Source of the DNA: Candidatus Neomarinimicrobiota bacterium
GTDB lineage: Bacteria; Fidelibacterota; JAANXI01
Length of the DNA stretch: 64,000 nt
Direction of reading: 5' to 3'
Assembly (NCBI GenBank): GCA_021734025.1
Contig: JAIPJS010000003.1
Location: 218,332-282,331 of the forward strand
The notes under the pieces are model-generated. The model was not told the origin of the DNA, made no database searches, and was given only the letters and a program-made list of their open reading frames with translations. Below are positions 27,140 through 35,937 of this stretch, piece by piece. The translations under genes and the position numbers were made by a program. Numbering within the stretch: the first letter of the stretch is position 1; each line of letters starts with the position of its first letter.

Positions 27140-27979
27140 GTGGACTGGCGATTTGCAGTCATCGGCGATCCTATCGAGCATTCGCTCTCACCCCGACTCC
27201 ATACATATCTCATGTGGAAGTGCAATATCTCCGGTACATACAGCCGTATACGCGTAAGAGATAAACCGGAACTTGAGGGTGTCATCGGGAAATTACGCCG
27301 GAACGAACTCAACGGAATTAACATTACGGCGCCCTGGAAATCGGAGGCTTTTAACCGGATGGACGAGTTGTCTCCTGAAGCGAAATCTGCCGGCGTGATC
27401 AATACGATTCAGTCCAATGATGGAACACTCGTCGGACATAATACGGATATTTATGGCGTCAGTGAATCGCTAAAGCAATCCTTCGATATGTCCAATGTGG
27501 ACTCGGCCACGGTTATCGGAGCCGGCGGCGCGTCAAGAGCAGTGTTGCTCGCACTCGATGCAATCAACATTGAGCGTGTTTACCTTGTAAACAGAACCAT
27601 CGCCAATGCGGAAGAGCTAGTTATGAGCTTATCCTTGAGCAATGAACCGAAAATTAATGCATTGGATGAGACGCACCTGAAGAATAGGCTAGCAGAGTCG
27701 GATCTCGTCATAAATACGCTACCATATTCAGCGCGGAAGATTTTCGATGATATTCAGATACACTCTGGGGAAGACGAAAGTGGCAAGGGCTATTTAGATT
27801 TACTCTACCCGAAAAAGCATCTTGGCTTATTGCGGCGGATGCAATCTGCCGGCTGGACGGTCCAGGATGGTTTGGACATGCTCATTTATCAGGGAATCGC
27901 TGCCCTGGAATTCTGGACTGGAGAAACTGTGCAAAGCGTTGTTGATATCTCCGGTCTACGGGAACATCTGAGGTCATAA
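27140..27979 (+). CDS. aroE: shikimate dehydrogenase
   Basis: AroE reduces 3-dehydroshikimate with NADPH. The 279-residue protein begins with a GTG codon (27140-27142); the next residues DWRFAVIGDPIEHSLSP are the standard N-terminal motif, so this start is secure. NGINITAPWK carries the catalytic lysine, with APW in place of the common IPF/IPH. GHNTDIYG and the nucleotide-binding GAGGASRAVLLAL followed by VNRT are present. It sits between aroA and the aroKB fusion with gaps of three bases on both sides. Confidence 0.95.
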   Translation: MDWRFAVIGDPIEHSLSPRLHTYLMWKCNISGTYSRIRVRDKPELEGVIGKLRRNELNGINITAPWKSEAFNRMDELSPEAKSAGVINTIQSNDGTLVGHNTDIYGVSESLKQSFDMSNVDSATVIGAGGASRAVLLALDAINIERVYLVNRTIANAEELVMSLSLSNEPKINALDETHLKNRLAESDLVINTLPYSARKIFDDIQIHSGEDESGKGYLDLLYPKKHLGLLRRMQSAGWTVQDGLDMLIYQGIAALEFWTGETVQSVVDISGLREHLRS

Positions 27980-27982
27980 GGG

Positions 27983-29617
27983 ATGACGAACCAGGTCAAA
28001 CCAATATTTCTGACAGGAATGATGGGAGCTGGAAAGTCGACTGTCGGCAAATTACTGGCCAAGGAGGTAGGCTTAACATTCCTTGATGCGGATGAGGTTA
28101 TAGAGGTGTGGGCCGGTAAGCCGATCAGCCGAATATTCGAGGACGAAGGGGAAGAAACCTTTCGCCGCAGCGAAGCGAAAGTTTTAAACTATTTGGCCGA
28201 TTCCGGGTCCGCTGTGATTGCACTGGGTGGGGGCGCCATCGAGAACGGTTCGAGCCGTAAGCGCGTGCTGGAGACCGGTACACTGGTGTGGCTGGATACC
28301 TCGCCGAAAGTGGCTGCAAGCCGGATTAAGGAATCCGATGACCGCCCGCTGCTGGAACAGGAAAAATCCGGCGCAGAAATGGAAGAACGACTTGGTAATC
28401 TGCTTGAGATACGACGAAAAAATTATAGTAAGGCCGACATAACTATACAGACAGATAATAAAACACCAGGTAAAATTGTTCAGGAAATTATAAATGCTAT
28501 GAAACTGAAAGACAGCAAGTTGAATGATGTATCTAAAGTAAAAAATGAGGCGTTTAACTACTCGGTATTTGCTGATAATGGTATTCTTGGAAAAGTAGTT
28601 GGAGCAATTGACCGGGAAAGGTATTCTGATACCGCAATTATTATCACTGATTCTAACGTGGGCCAGCTATATCATGAACAGGTACAGAATCAACTAGAGG
28701 ATGATGGATTCACGGTCCATACCGAATTTTTACCCCCAGGAGAACAGACCAAATCGCTTGAGTTGATGCACAATCTCTATATCAAGATGTCGCGGCTCGG
28801 TCTGGACAGAAAATCCCCAGTATTTGCGCTTGGTGGCGGAGTGATAGGAGATTTCGCCGGGTTTTTCGCTGCAAGTTACTTGCGAGGTGTTCCGCTGATT
28901 CATGTGCCGACTTCTCTGCTCGCGCAGGTGGACAGCAGCATTGGCGGTAAAGTCGGAGTCAATTTGCCCACGGGGAAAAACCTGGTTGGCGCATTTTACA
29001 ATCCCGATGTGGTACTGGCTGATATTAATACCCTCCACTCCTTACCGGATCGGGAATGGAATACCGGCCTGGGCGAGGTAATTAAATACGGATTCATTGG
29101 CGAGGCGGCTATTCTGGAGTATCTCAAAAAGGGACGCCAGACTATTCTTGACAATATCACCGAGGTGGTACGTCGGAGTATTGCCAAAAAACTGAATATC
29201 GTAGCGAGGGACTTCAAAGAGGGCGGAATACGACGCTTCCTGAACTTCGGCCATACACTCGGTCACTCACTCGAGAATGTTACGGACTATACCATCCTTA
29301 ATCACGGAGAAGCAATATTTTGGGGGATGATCGCCGCACTTTATATTTCCAAAGAAAAAGAATTGATGCCGGAAGCGGATTTTGAACAAGCAATGCAAAT
29401 CCTGGAGAGAATGGACTTTGTATTACCAGATTTCGAGGCGTCACCTGAAGCACTATATGAAGCGTTACATTACGATAAAAAACGGGTGCGAGATTCGATT
29501 CACTGGGTTCTTCTGGAAAGTTTGGGCAGTCCGGTTATTGAAACTGATGTGGATAAACCCCTGATTATGGACGCAATCCAATACACCGATTCCATCGTTG
29601 GAAAGGAGGCCGCATGA
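27983..29617 (+). CDS. aroKB: bifunctional shikimate kinase / 3-dehydroquinate synthase
   Basis: Two shikimate enzymes are fused in 544 residues. Residues 1-175 are shikimate kinase: P-loop GMMGAGKST (12-20), substrate Asp in LDADEVIE (34-41), GGGAIE near 82 and the lid arginine in DDRPLLEQ. From about 190 the protein is 3-dehydroquinate synthase: PPGEQTKSLE, LGGGVIGDFAGFFAASYLRG, PTSLLAQVDSSIGGKVGVN, the metal ligands in LGEVIKYG and LNFGHTLGHSLE. A Lys/Asp-rich linker near 173-190 joins them. Fusions of this kind are known (for example Thermotoga AroKB). The stop overlaps aroQ by four bases. Confidence 0.94.
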   Translation: MTNQVKPIFLTGMMGAGKSTVGKLLAKEVGLTFLDADEVIEVWAGKPISRIFEDEGEETFRRSEAKVLNYLADSGSAVIALGGGAIENGSSRKRVLETGTLVWLDTSPKVAASRIKESDDRPLLEQEKSGAEMEERLGNLLEIRRKNYSKADITIQTDNKTPGKIVQEIINAMKLKDSKLNDVSKVKNEAFNYSVFADNGILGKVVGAIDRERYSDTAIIITDSNVGQLYHEQVQNQLEDDGFTVHTEFLPPGEQTKSLELMHNLYIKMSRLGLDRKSPVFALGGGVIGDFAGFFAASYLRGVPLIHVPTSLLAQVDSSIGGKVGVNLPTGKNLVGAFYNPDVVLADINTLHSLPDREWNTGLGEVIKYGFIGEAAILEYLKKGRQTILDNITEVVRRSIAKKLNIVARDFKEGGIRRFLNFGHTLGHSLENVTDYTILNHGEAIFWGMIAALYISKEKELMPEADFEQAMQILERMDFVLPDFEASPEALYEALHYDKKRVRDSIHWVLLESLGSPVIETDVDKPLIMDAIQYTDSIVGKEAA

Positions 29618-30048
29618 ATATTTTGATCATCCACGGGCCGAATTTGAATCTGCTGGGTGAGCGAAATCCGGATCAATATGGAAATCGAAGCCTTTCAGAC
29701 CTGAATAGTGAAATCTCGGGAAGATACAATAAAAAGCACGACCTGAAATTTTTCCAGTCTAACCATGAGGGCGAAATCATCGATTTTCTGCATGAATATC
29801 GAAATTGGGGCGATGGAGCTGTGATCAACCCAGGCGCGCTGACCCACTATAGCTACAGCCTCCGGGATGCTATCGAATCAATCCAGCTTCCATGTGTTGA
29901 AGTACACCTTTCCGATATCGAAAAACGGGAGGACTTCCGAAAGATTTCCGTCACAGCACCGGTCTGCATAAAACAGGTTAAAGGAAAGGGTTTTGATTCG
30001 TACTTTGAAGGGATTGAATATCTAACAAAAAGCAGGAATAGGGTATAA
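29614..30048 (+). CDS. aroQ: 3-dehydroquinate dehydratase, type II
   Basis: This 144-residue type II dehydroquinase forms dodecamers and converts 3-dehydroquinate to 3-dehydroshikimate. HGPNLNLLGERNPDQYG contains the catalytic tyrosine (Tyr22) on the flexible loop. QSNHEGEIIDFL, INPGALTHYSYSLRDAI and VEVHLSDIEKRE (catalytic His98) follow in order. It overlaps the aroKB stop and ends the operon. With aroF, aroA, aroE and aroKB this completes every shikimate step except chorismate synthase (aroC), which is not in the window. Confidence 0.95.
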   Translation: MNILIIHGPNLNLLGERNPDQYGNRSLSDLNSEISGRYNKKHDLKFFQSNHEGEIIDFLHEYRNWGDGAVINPGALTHYSYSLRDAIESIQLPCVEVHLSDIEKREDFRKISVTAPVCIKQVKGKGFDSYFEGIEYLTKSRNRV

Positions 30049-30300
30049 GGGTATATGGGTATAAGGTGTAAGGGCATCTGGGCTTAGTCTCCCGCGTACA
30101 GGCCGCGCAGCGGGTTTAAGCGGAGGTGAAGGCTGAGAAAGCAGAACGGAGAAGGGAACAGATTAAATATCCAACCGATGAATGTTCAATATCCAGATGC
30201 CTTCTCCAACTCCCGGAATGAAGAATGAAAAGTGAAGATTGAAGAAGTTAAAAGTGAAATAATGAGACCAGAAACTGAAGACACAAGAATCGCGACCGTT

Positions 30301-30330
30301 TTTAACAATAACACAATAACACTTTAACAC
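30301..30330 (+). repeat. TAACAC-family array upstream of the deaminase
   Basis: Four TAACA-type words repeat with an 8-base period (TAACAATA, ACACAATA, ACACTTTA, ACACGG). They are preceded by a CTGAAGACAC module at about 30274 and followed eight bases later by the ATG of the deaminase. There is no Shine-Dalgarno sequence between. The preceding 250 bases hold only low-complexity A/G-rich DNA. Confidence 0.7.
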
Positions 30331-30338
30331 GGACATCT

Positions 30339-30812
30339 ATGACTCAACACGAAAAATACATGCAGGCAGCAATCGAATCAGCGCGTGAAGGTATTACAGC
30401 CGGGCAGACACCGTTCGGCGCATGTTTGGTGCAGGATGGTAAAATTGTCGCCGTCGCGCATAATCATGTATGGAAATCCACCGACATTACTGCTCACGCT
30501 GAAATCAATGCCATCAGAAAAGCCTGCCAGGAATTAGAAACTATTGACCTGTCAGACTGTGTGATTTATTCCACATGCGAACCGTGTCCCATGTGCTTCA
30601 GCGCTATCCACTGGGCGAGAATTCCGGTGATTTACTATGGCGCCAGCATCGCCGACGCAGAAGAGCACGGGTTCAATGAACTGGACATTTCCAATAAAGA
30701 TTTGGTGTCTATGGGGAACCTGGACACCGAAGTCATCAATGGGATAATGCGGGAAGAATGCCGGAATCTGTTCCGAGAGTGGAAAGAATCCCCGGCATCC
30801 AAAGCATATTGA
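30339..30812 (+). CDS. nucleoside/guanine deaminase, CDA superfamily
   Basis: This 157-residue zinc deaminase has the family core HAEINAIR (53-60, zinc His and catalytic Glu55) and EPCPMC (81-86, two zinc cysteines). The context CVIYSTCEPCPMCFSAIHWA and the late EEHGFNELDI and EWKESP segments resemble the small bacterial guanine deaminase (GuaD) group more than tRNA adenosine deaminase TadA, which usually has PCxMC followed by GA. The exact substrate is therefore guanine-like by inference only. It is a single gene flanked by repeat-bearing DNA on both sides. Confidence 0.85.
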   Translation: MTQHEKYMQAAIESAREGITAGQTPFGACLVQDGKIVAVAHNHVWKSTDITAHAEINAIRKACQELETIDLSDCVIYSTCEPCPMCFSAIHWARIPVIYYGASIADAEEHGFNELDISNKDLVSMGNLDTEVINGIMREECRNLFREWKESPASKAY

Positions 30813-30834
30813 TTTGAAACCGGAAAAAATTTAG

Positions 30835-30862
30835 CCGCAAAGGACGCGAAGATAACGCAAAG
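30835..30862 (+). repeat. CGCAAAG-type repeat cluster
   Basis: The words CCGCAAAG, ACGCGAAG and ACGCAAAG occur in close succession just after the deaminase. A similar cluster lies after pheS at 57043-57078. Both sit immediately 5' of a TAACAC-type array, so the two repeats form a composite. Confidence 0.65.
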
Positions 30863-30954
30863 AATAAAATAACTGCCCGCTAAAGCGGAAACTTTCAAAA
30901 ATAAAGCCAATCAATACAGGACTGTGGACACCGGACGCTTGACTCATGCCGGCT

Positions 30955-31102
30955 TTAACAATAACGCTTTAACACGATAACACGCTTTGGGTGTTACCTG
31001 AACACTTGCCCCGAAGGGATCCCTTTGGGGAACACTCGAACACTGCTTTTAACTCTAACACGATAACACCTTAACACTTTAACACCTTAACACTTTAACA
31101 CT
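30955..31102 (+). repeat. large TAACAC-family array upstream of ppc
   Basis: The array begins TTTAACAATAACG and includes a near-perfect 22-base palindrome (31009-31030, arms CCCCGAAGGG and CCCTTTGGGG around AT). It closes with at least four exact 8-base units TTAACACT/TTAACACC at 31071-31102. Only eight bases (CGAAAAAT) separate the last unit from the ppc ATG, so there is no ordinary ribosome-binding site. A GGACACCGGAC module precedes it at about 30925. Confidence 0.8.
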
Positions 31103-31110
31103 CGAAAAAT

Positions 31111-33870
31111 ATGGTTGTTAATAAAGAATTACGTAACGATATCAACATGCTGGGAGAATTCCTCGGGACGGTCATCAGGGAACAGGCCGGCGAGGATCTC
31201 TTTGACCTGGAAGAGGAGATCCGTCAGAAGGCTAAAGACTGGCGCCAGGGGGATCACGATGCCCTGGATGAAGTGAATGCCATTATCCAGGATTTAGGGT
31301 ATGATGACTCGCTGGTGATCATCAAAGCCTTCAGCATTTTCTTTGACTTGGCCAATCTGGCAGAGGATGTGCACCGCATCCGGATCCTGCGGGAGCGCGA
31401 ACAGCAGCACCATCCGGAACCGCGTACCGAGTCAATCGGTGAAGCGATACGGAAACTTCGGGATTCCGGGCTCACTAGCGATCAGCTGGGAGAATTGTTC
31501 AACACGGTAACCATTAAACCAGTGTTTACCGCGCACCCTACGGAAGCGAAACGAGCGACTGTTCGGAAAAAACTTCATCGGATCAGGGAATATATTAACG
31601 CCCTGCATGATCGAAACCTCTTAGCCAGGGAAGAGGATGAGTATTACCGCAAAATCCAGGCGGAAATCACCAGTCTCTGGCAGACAGACCTGCTGCATCC
31701 ACGTCGACCGAAAGTTATTGACGAGGTAAAGTGGGGCCTGGCGTTTATGGATACACTCTGGGAGGTTGTGCCAAGGATTTTCAGGGATGTGGATCGGGCT
31801 ATCGATTCGACATACCCGGAAAATACAGCCGATCCGACACAGCTACTCCAGTTCGGCTCATGGATTGGGGGCGACCGCGATGGCAATCCGCATGTCACAG
31901 CCGAAGTGACTGAGCAGACGCTTGTACTCCATCGGGACAGAGCAATCCGGTTTCACCGGACGCAGTGCAGGGAACTCTATCAGTCACTGTCCACGTCAGC
32001 AAAGCAGGCTGGCGTAAGTGACGATCTACGTAAGGCCATAGAACAGGCCACACAGTCCTGGCCCCAATTGGAGAAGGAGTTGCAACGTGTCCCGGACGCG
32101 GAGTCCTACCGACAGTGGATCACGATAATTGATTGGCGGCTGGGGCAGGCGGGCACCTCTGAGGATTTGCTTGATTTGCCACCGGGAAGCTATCACCGAT
32201 CTACAGAGCTCGTTGAAGATATCGAGTTGATGATCTCCAGCCTGGAGAAAAATCAGGGCCATCGTCTCATAAATGGACAATTGCGGGACTGGCAAGTTCG
32301 CGCAAAAGTATTTGGCCTGTATCTTATGCGGCTGGATATTCGTGAAGATGCGGCCCGCTTCCTTGGCATTGTCGGGGAAATTTTGGAGAAATCCGAAGGA
32401 ATAACCGGATTGCCAGAGATGGCTGAAGCCGAAAAACTCAGGGTGCTTCGGGAGCATCCGCCGGACGAGATTGTTCTCGATCAGGTGGACCTCTCAGAGG
32501 ATGCCGAAGATATTATCCGGCTGTTTAGCCGCCTGAAACGCGTCGAAGAAGAACTCGGTGGCGAGTGGATCGGTAACTACATCATGAGCATGACCCGGGA
32601 CCTCAGTGATATCCTGGTGATTCTCTGGCTGGGCCGTCTCAGCGGATTATGCACTTGTACCGCGGAGCATGCTGAAGAGTGCAGCTTTTCCATCGTCCCG
32701 CTGTTCGAGACCGTCGATGATCTCCACCGCGCCCCGGAAGTCCTCAAAAAGATGTTCAACGATGCGTTGTATGGTGCCCATTTAGGGGCACAGGATGGCC
32801 AGCAGACCGTGATGATTGGGTATTCCGACAGCACCAAGGATGGCGGATACCTGAGTGCTAACTGGAACCTCTATCGTTCCCAGGAGCGGATGACGGATGT
32901 CGCAAACTTCAATGATATAAAACTGTCTATTTTTCACGGGCGGGGCGGAACACTCGGTCGCGGAGGCGGGCCGGCAGCACGCTCCATTTTGTCGCTGCCG
33001 CCGGAATCCGTCCGCTACGGATTATCGATGACGGAGCAGGGCGAAATCCTCGCCGAGCGATACGGTGAGCCGGCCATTGCGCACCGGCATCTGGAGCAGA
33101 TTCTCTGGGCGTCACTATTGGTGGAGCGGCAGAAACCGCACGAGGAAAAGGGTAAAGGCACCCAGTATATCGATATTCTGGAGTCCCTGGCAAATCGATC
33201 CTATCATGCCTATAAAGCGCTTATCAACGAAAACGGATTTTTACAGTATTTCGGGGAGGCTACACCGATTTCCGAGGTAGAGAAGCTGCCCATCGGTTCC
33301 AGGCCAGCACACAGATCTGCGGAGCGGACACTGGAAAATCTACGCGCGATACCATGGGTCTTTTCGTGGACCCAAAACCGGCATTTCCTCCCGGCGTGGT
33401 TCGGAATCGGTACCGGAATCGAGGAAGAGACCGATCGCAATCCGGATCTCTGGGATGACCTCCGGCATATGTACCAGGAATGGCCGTTTTTCCGCGCGGT
33501 GATTAACAATGCAGTACTAGCGTTAAAAAAGACTGACCTCAAGATTGGCGTACAATACGCGCGTCTGGTAAGGGATCACGAAGTACAGTCGGCGGTATGG
33601 AACCGGATTACAGCGGAATTTCGGAAATCATACGATGTGCTGTGTCGGATTACCGACCAGGAGAATTTGCTGGACAATACTCCATGGCTCCAGCGATCGA
33701 TCAATATCCGGAACCCGTACGTTGATCCGCTGAACCTGCTACAGGTCGAATGGTTTCGCCGGCAGCGGGGGCACTCGGTGCATTCCAGGGACTATGAGGA
33801 TTCGACCATCGAAGATGCGCTCAGATATACGATACAGGGTGTGGCGTCCGGGCTCCGATCCACCGGATGA
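31111..33870 (+). CDS. ppc: phosphoenolpyruvate carboxylase
   Basis: PEPC carboxylates PEP to oxaloacetate, replenishing the citrate cycle. The 919-residue length is normal for the bacterial type. Key motifs appear in order: FTAHPTEAKRATVRKKLHRI with the catalytic His, GGDRDGNPHVTAE, MIGYSDSTKDGGYLSANWNL, FHGRGGTLGRGGGP and SMTEQGEILAERYG. The C-terminus reads RSTG where most family members end in NTG, a site known to matter for activity, so this is a mild variant. No ribosome site is seen; the TAACAC array runs almost to the start codon. Confidence 0.96.
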   Translation: MVVNKELRNDINMLGEFLGTVIREQAGEDLFDLEEEIRQKAKDWRQGDHDALDEVNAIIQDLGYDDSLVIIKAFSIFFDLANLAEDVHRIRILREREQQHHPEPRTESIGEAIRKLRDSGLTSDQLGELFNTVTIKPVFTAHPTEAKRATVRKKLHRIREYINALHDRNLLAREEDEYYRKIQAEITSLWQTDLLHPRRPKVIDEVKWGLAFMDTLWEVVPRIFRDVDRAIDSTYPENTADPTQLLQFGSWIGGDRDGNPHVTAEVTEQTLVLHRDRAIRFHRTQCRELYQSLSTSAKQAGVSDDLRKAIEQATQSWPQLEKELQRVPDAESYRQWITIIDWRLGQAGTSEDLLDLPPGSYHRSTELVEDIELMISSLEKNQGHRLINGQLRDWQVRAKVFGLYLMRLDIREDAARFLGIVGEILEKSEGITGLPEMAEAEKLRVLREHPPDEIVLDQVDLSEDAEDIIRLFSRLKRVEEELGGEWIGNYIMSMTRDLSDILVILWLGRLSGLCTCTAEHAEECSFSIVPLFETVDDLHRAPEVLKKMFNDALYGAHLGAQDGQQTVMIGYSDSTKDGGYLSANWNLYRSQERMTDVANFNDIKLSIFHGRGGTLGRGGGPAARSILSLPPESVRYGLSMTEQGEILAERYGEPAIAHRHLEQILWASLLVERQKPHEEKGKGTQYIDILESLANRSYHAYKALINENGFLQYFGEATPISEVEKLPIGSRPAHRSAERTLENLRAIPWVFSWTQNRHFLPAWFGIGTGIEEETDRNPDLWDDLRHMYQEWPFFRAVINNAVLALKKTDLKIGVQYARLVRDHEVQSAVWNRITAEFRKSYDVLCRITDQENLLDNTPWLQRSINIRNPYVDPLNLLQVEWFRRQRGHSVHSRDYEDSTIEDALRYTIQGVASGLRSTG

Positions 33871-33984
33871 TATTTTCGTATTCCACTGCGAGCCCGGTGG
33901 AAAACTATTGCTTTAGATCAAGAGCTTTCGTACAATTTTTTACACACCATCTACATAACTCCAGAGAGACAGCGAGGGTTTTCC

Positions 33985-34434
33985 ATGATCGGGCTGATTA
34001 TCTCGATATTTAAATTATTTTTGTCCGGCGCATTGGGCGGAATACTCGGTTATGAACGGAAACAGCGCAATCGCACCGGCTTCCGGATGCTAATTTTGAT
34101 CGCGGTTGGATCAACGGCTTTTGCAATCGCTTCCATACATGTTGGAGATATGTCAGCTGCTGCTGATCCCGGGCTCATAGTCGCTCTGGCGGTGTTAGCC
34201 ATAGGGGTTTTGGGGGGTGCCGTACTTTTTACTGAGCAGGAAAAATCAAATGGTATGCGCACCGCGGTTTCCGTCTGGACAGCAGGTGCTGCAGGTATCC
34301 TCGTCGGTGTCGGACTGGTAATTGAGTCTGTCGTATTCACCGGGCTGGCCTACTATATTTTACGCTACCTGCCCGCACTTTTTAACAATAATGATTCAGA
34401 ACAGGGATCAGAAGAATCTGACTCGACCGAATGA
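33985..34434 (+). CDS. MgtC/SapB-family membrane protein
   Basis: A 149-residue integral membrane protein with about five hydrophobic helices. The first loop has the family signature GGILGYERKQRNRTGFRML followed by LIAVGSTAF. The later stretch GMRTAVSVWTAGAAGILVGVG is the conserved second half of the MgtC membrane domain. It lacks the C-terminal soluble ACT-like domain of Salmonella MgtC and so belongs to the short SapB-like group of unknown transport or regulatory role. The C-terminus is a short acidic tail. It precedes another small membrane protein gene by 26 bases. Confidence 0.85.
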   Translation: MIGLIISIFKLFLSGALGGILGYERKQRNRTGFRMLILIAVGSTAFAIASIHVGDMSAAADPGLIVALAVLAIGVLGGAVLFTEQEKSNGMRTAVSVWTAGAAGILVGVGLVIESVVFTGLAYYILRYLPALFNNNDSEQGSEESDSTE

Positions 34435-34460
34435 CTCTTTTCAACTATTAAAGAGGGCTT

Positions 34461-34811
34461 ATGAGAAGGAATCCGTTTTTAACGCGATGGTTTGTGACCT
34501 TTTGTGCGGTCTTGCTGACTGAACGAATATTACCCGGAATCCATGCTGAAGGTGTTTTGACGCTCATTGTCACCGCGCTGTTACTTGGTATTTTAAATGC
34601 TGTCTTGCGTCCCGTGTTACTGGTGATAACGCTGCCAATTACTATAATGACGTTCGGTTTGTTTGCGCTTGTGGTGAATGGTATTGTTCTGGCACTCACA
34701 TCGGTGCTCATTCCGGGCTTTTTTGTGGCGGGATTCTGGTCTGCTGTCTTTGGCGCACTACTAATTTCAATAGCAGGTGCGTTGATCAACCAACTGATGA
34801 AAAATCCATAG
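34461..34811 (+). CDS. YvlD-like (phage holin 4 superfamily) membrane protein
   Basis: This 116-residue protein has four hydrophobic helices. LGILNAVLRPVLLVITLPIT followed by MTFGLFALVVNGIVL is the hallmark of the YvlD/DUF360 family, named after holins but chromosomal and not phage-related. In Bacillus, YvlD-type proteins are linked to envelope stress, but no such link can be shown here. It lies between the MgtC-like gene and a secreted orphan with short gaps, so the three may form an operon. Confidence 0.85.
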   Translation: MRRNPFLTRWFVTFCAVLLTERILPGIHAEGVLTLIVTALLLGILNAVLRPVLLVITLPITIMTFGLFALVVNGIVLALTSVLIPGFFVAGFWSAVFGALLISIAGALINQLMKNP

Positions 34812-34821
34812 TGGGCTATTT

Positions 34822-35574
34822 ATGATAAAATTACGAATGATACGAGTTGCGGTATTGCTGGGCAGCCTGTTTGTCGGAAGTACAATATTTGCGCAGGGGA
34901 ACACGCCAGACAGCGTGATTTATTATGGTCAGGATGATACCATGATGGTGACCAAAGCCGAACTGGATTCCATCATGGCCGCACAAAATGAGCCGGTGAG
35001 CGAATCTGAGTCACCGGAGGTCCCAGCTGGCGACGGTTTTCGGTATCTTAATGGCTTCCGGGGCGTCCGGTGGGGGGCGGACATCCAATCGGCAAAAGCC
35101 GCCCTAAACAGGCAGTCCTATGACAGGCAAGATTCAACAGCGTTAGCATGGTATGACACCGTTGCTGAAGATTCCGTCTACGTTCGGCTTTATTTTCATC
35201 ATGATCAGTTTTGGCAGGCGTCATACACCTATCTCCATCAGGATGGTGCCGATTTGCAGGATTTTTATGATACCTTTCGCCGGATTGAAGAGGTGCTGGT
35301 GAAAAAGTATGGGAATCCGGATAAGATGCGTCGGTTGACCTGGGATGACAGCCCGTACATTGGAGAAATCGATGCCATCGCCATGGGGCAGGGCGTATAC
35401 CAGTCACGGTGGTTTTTTGGTGAAACAGAAGCCAGAGAAAATGCTGTTGTGATGGATTTGCTGTTACAGGGGGTGAATTTTCGTCCGAGTGTCCTCCTGC
35501 AATATTCGCGGCCTTCGGTCATCAAACCAAGGGAAAAGGCGGAACAGGAGGAGAACCTGTTGCGCTATTACTGA
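34822..35574 (+). CDS. secreted protein of unknown function
   Basis: I do not recognise this 250-residue protein. It has a signal peptide (hydrophobic 8-24, cleavage near IFAQ). The mature part contains GFRGVRWGADIQSAKAAL, a pattern common at the start of small periplasmic domains of unknown function. A second, globular part includes YFHHDQFWQASYTYLHQD and an FYDTFRRIEEVLVKKYGNPD helix. The tail is charged. It starts ten bases after the YvlD-like stop and is probably co-transcribed. Likely periplasmic or surface attached; no catalytic motif is visible. Confidence 0.75.
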   Translation: MIKLRMIRVAVLLGSLFVGSTIFAQGNTPDSVIYYGQDDTMMVTKAELDSIMAAQNEPVSESESPEVPAGDGFRYLNGFRGVRWGADIQSAKAALNRQSYDRQDSTALAWYDTVAEDSVYVRLYFHHDQFWQASYTYLHQDGADLQDFYDTFRRIEEVLVKKYGNPDKMRRLTWDDSPYIGEIDAIAMGQGVYQSRWFFGETEARENAVVMDLLLQGVNFRPSVLLQYSRPSVIKPREKAEQEENLLRYY

Positions 35575-35650
35575 GCCCGGGGGATCAGATGAATTATTGC
35601 AGAGACGCATACGAAGTGCGAAAAACTAATTATATATTTTAGCAATAGAA

Positions 35651-35688
35651 AAAGCCCTGTATTTTCCTGCATGGAAAATCAGGGCTTT
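35651..35688 (-). terminator. terminator of the tRNA-Leu transcript
   Basis: AAAGCCCTG (35651-35659) pairs with CAGGGCTTT (35680-35688), and inside it ATTTTCC pairs with GGAAAAT around a TGCAT loop. This gives a 16-pair stem with one bulge. Read on the minus strand it ends GGGCTTTTTC, so it terminates the tRNA. On the plus strand no T-run follows. Confidence 0.8.
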
Positions 35689-35692
35689 GACC

Positions 35693-35779
35693 TGGTGCCG
35701 AGGGCGGGAGTCGAACCCGCACTCCCTTGCGGGAACCGGATTTTGAATCCGGCGCGTCTGCCAGTTTCACCACCTCGGC
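35693..35779 (-). tRNA. tRNA-Leu (anticodon CAA)
   Basis: An 87-base class II tRNA with encoded CCA. Acceptor GCCGAGG pairs with CCTCGGC. The anticodon arm is CCGGA-TTCAAAA-TCCGG, giving anticodon CAA. The long variable arm TCCC-GCAA-GGGA is the leucine/serine type, and the T arm is GCGGG-TTCGACT-CCCGC. It decodes UUG. A promoter candidate lies upstream and a strong terminator downstream on the same strand. Confidence 0.97.
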
Positions 35780-35790
35780 AAAGCGTGAAA

Positions 35791-35819
35791 AATATAGCAT
35801 ACGCCTGACCAAACTCAAA
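35791..35819 (-). promoter_or_regulatory. promoter candidate for tRNA-Leu
   Basis: On the minus strand TTTGAG (35814-35819), a 17-base spacer and TATATT (35791-35796) lie 11 bases before the tRNA. The boxes fit both a sigma-70 and a Bacteroidota-like TTTG promoter. Confidence 0.6.
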
Positions 35820-35937
35820 GGATCTTTTCATCACCAGGGGACCAAGTCGGCAAGAATATTGCTTGTCATTACTATCCGAATAAATCTGCGAAAACCAAAT
35901 CGGATACACAGCTCACTACCAAATAAAGGAGCCTATC

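Noticed and set aside
31009-31030. Near-perfect 22-base palindrome as a terminator of the deaminase
   Set aside because: No T-run on either side, and it is embedded in the TAACAC array, so it is treated as part of the repeat.
30955-31102. CRISPR array suspected from regular repeats
   Set aside because: The unit is 8 bases, without spacers, and no cas gene is nearby.
35679-35909. 76-codon minus-strand frame overlapping the tRNA-Leu region
   Set aside because: It consists mostly of the translated tRNA sequence.
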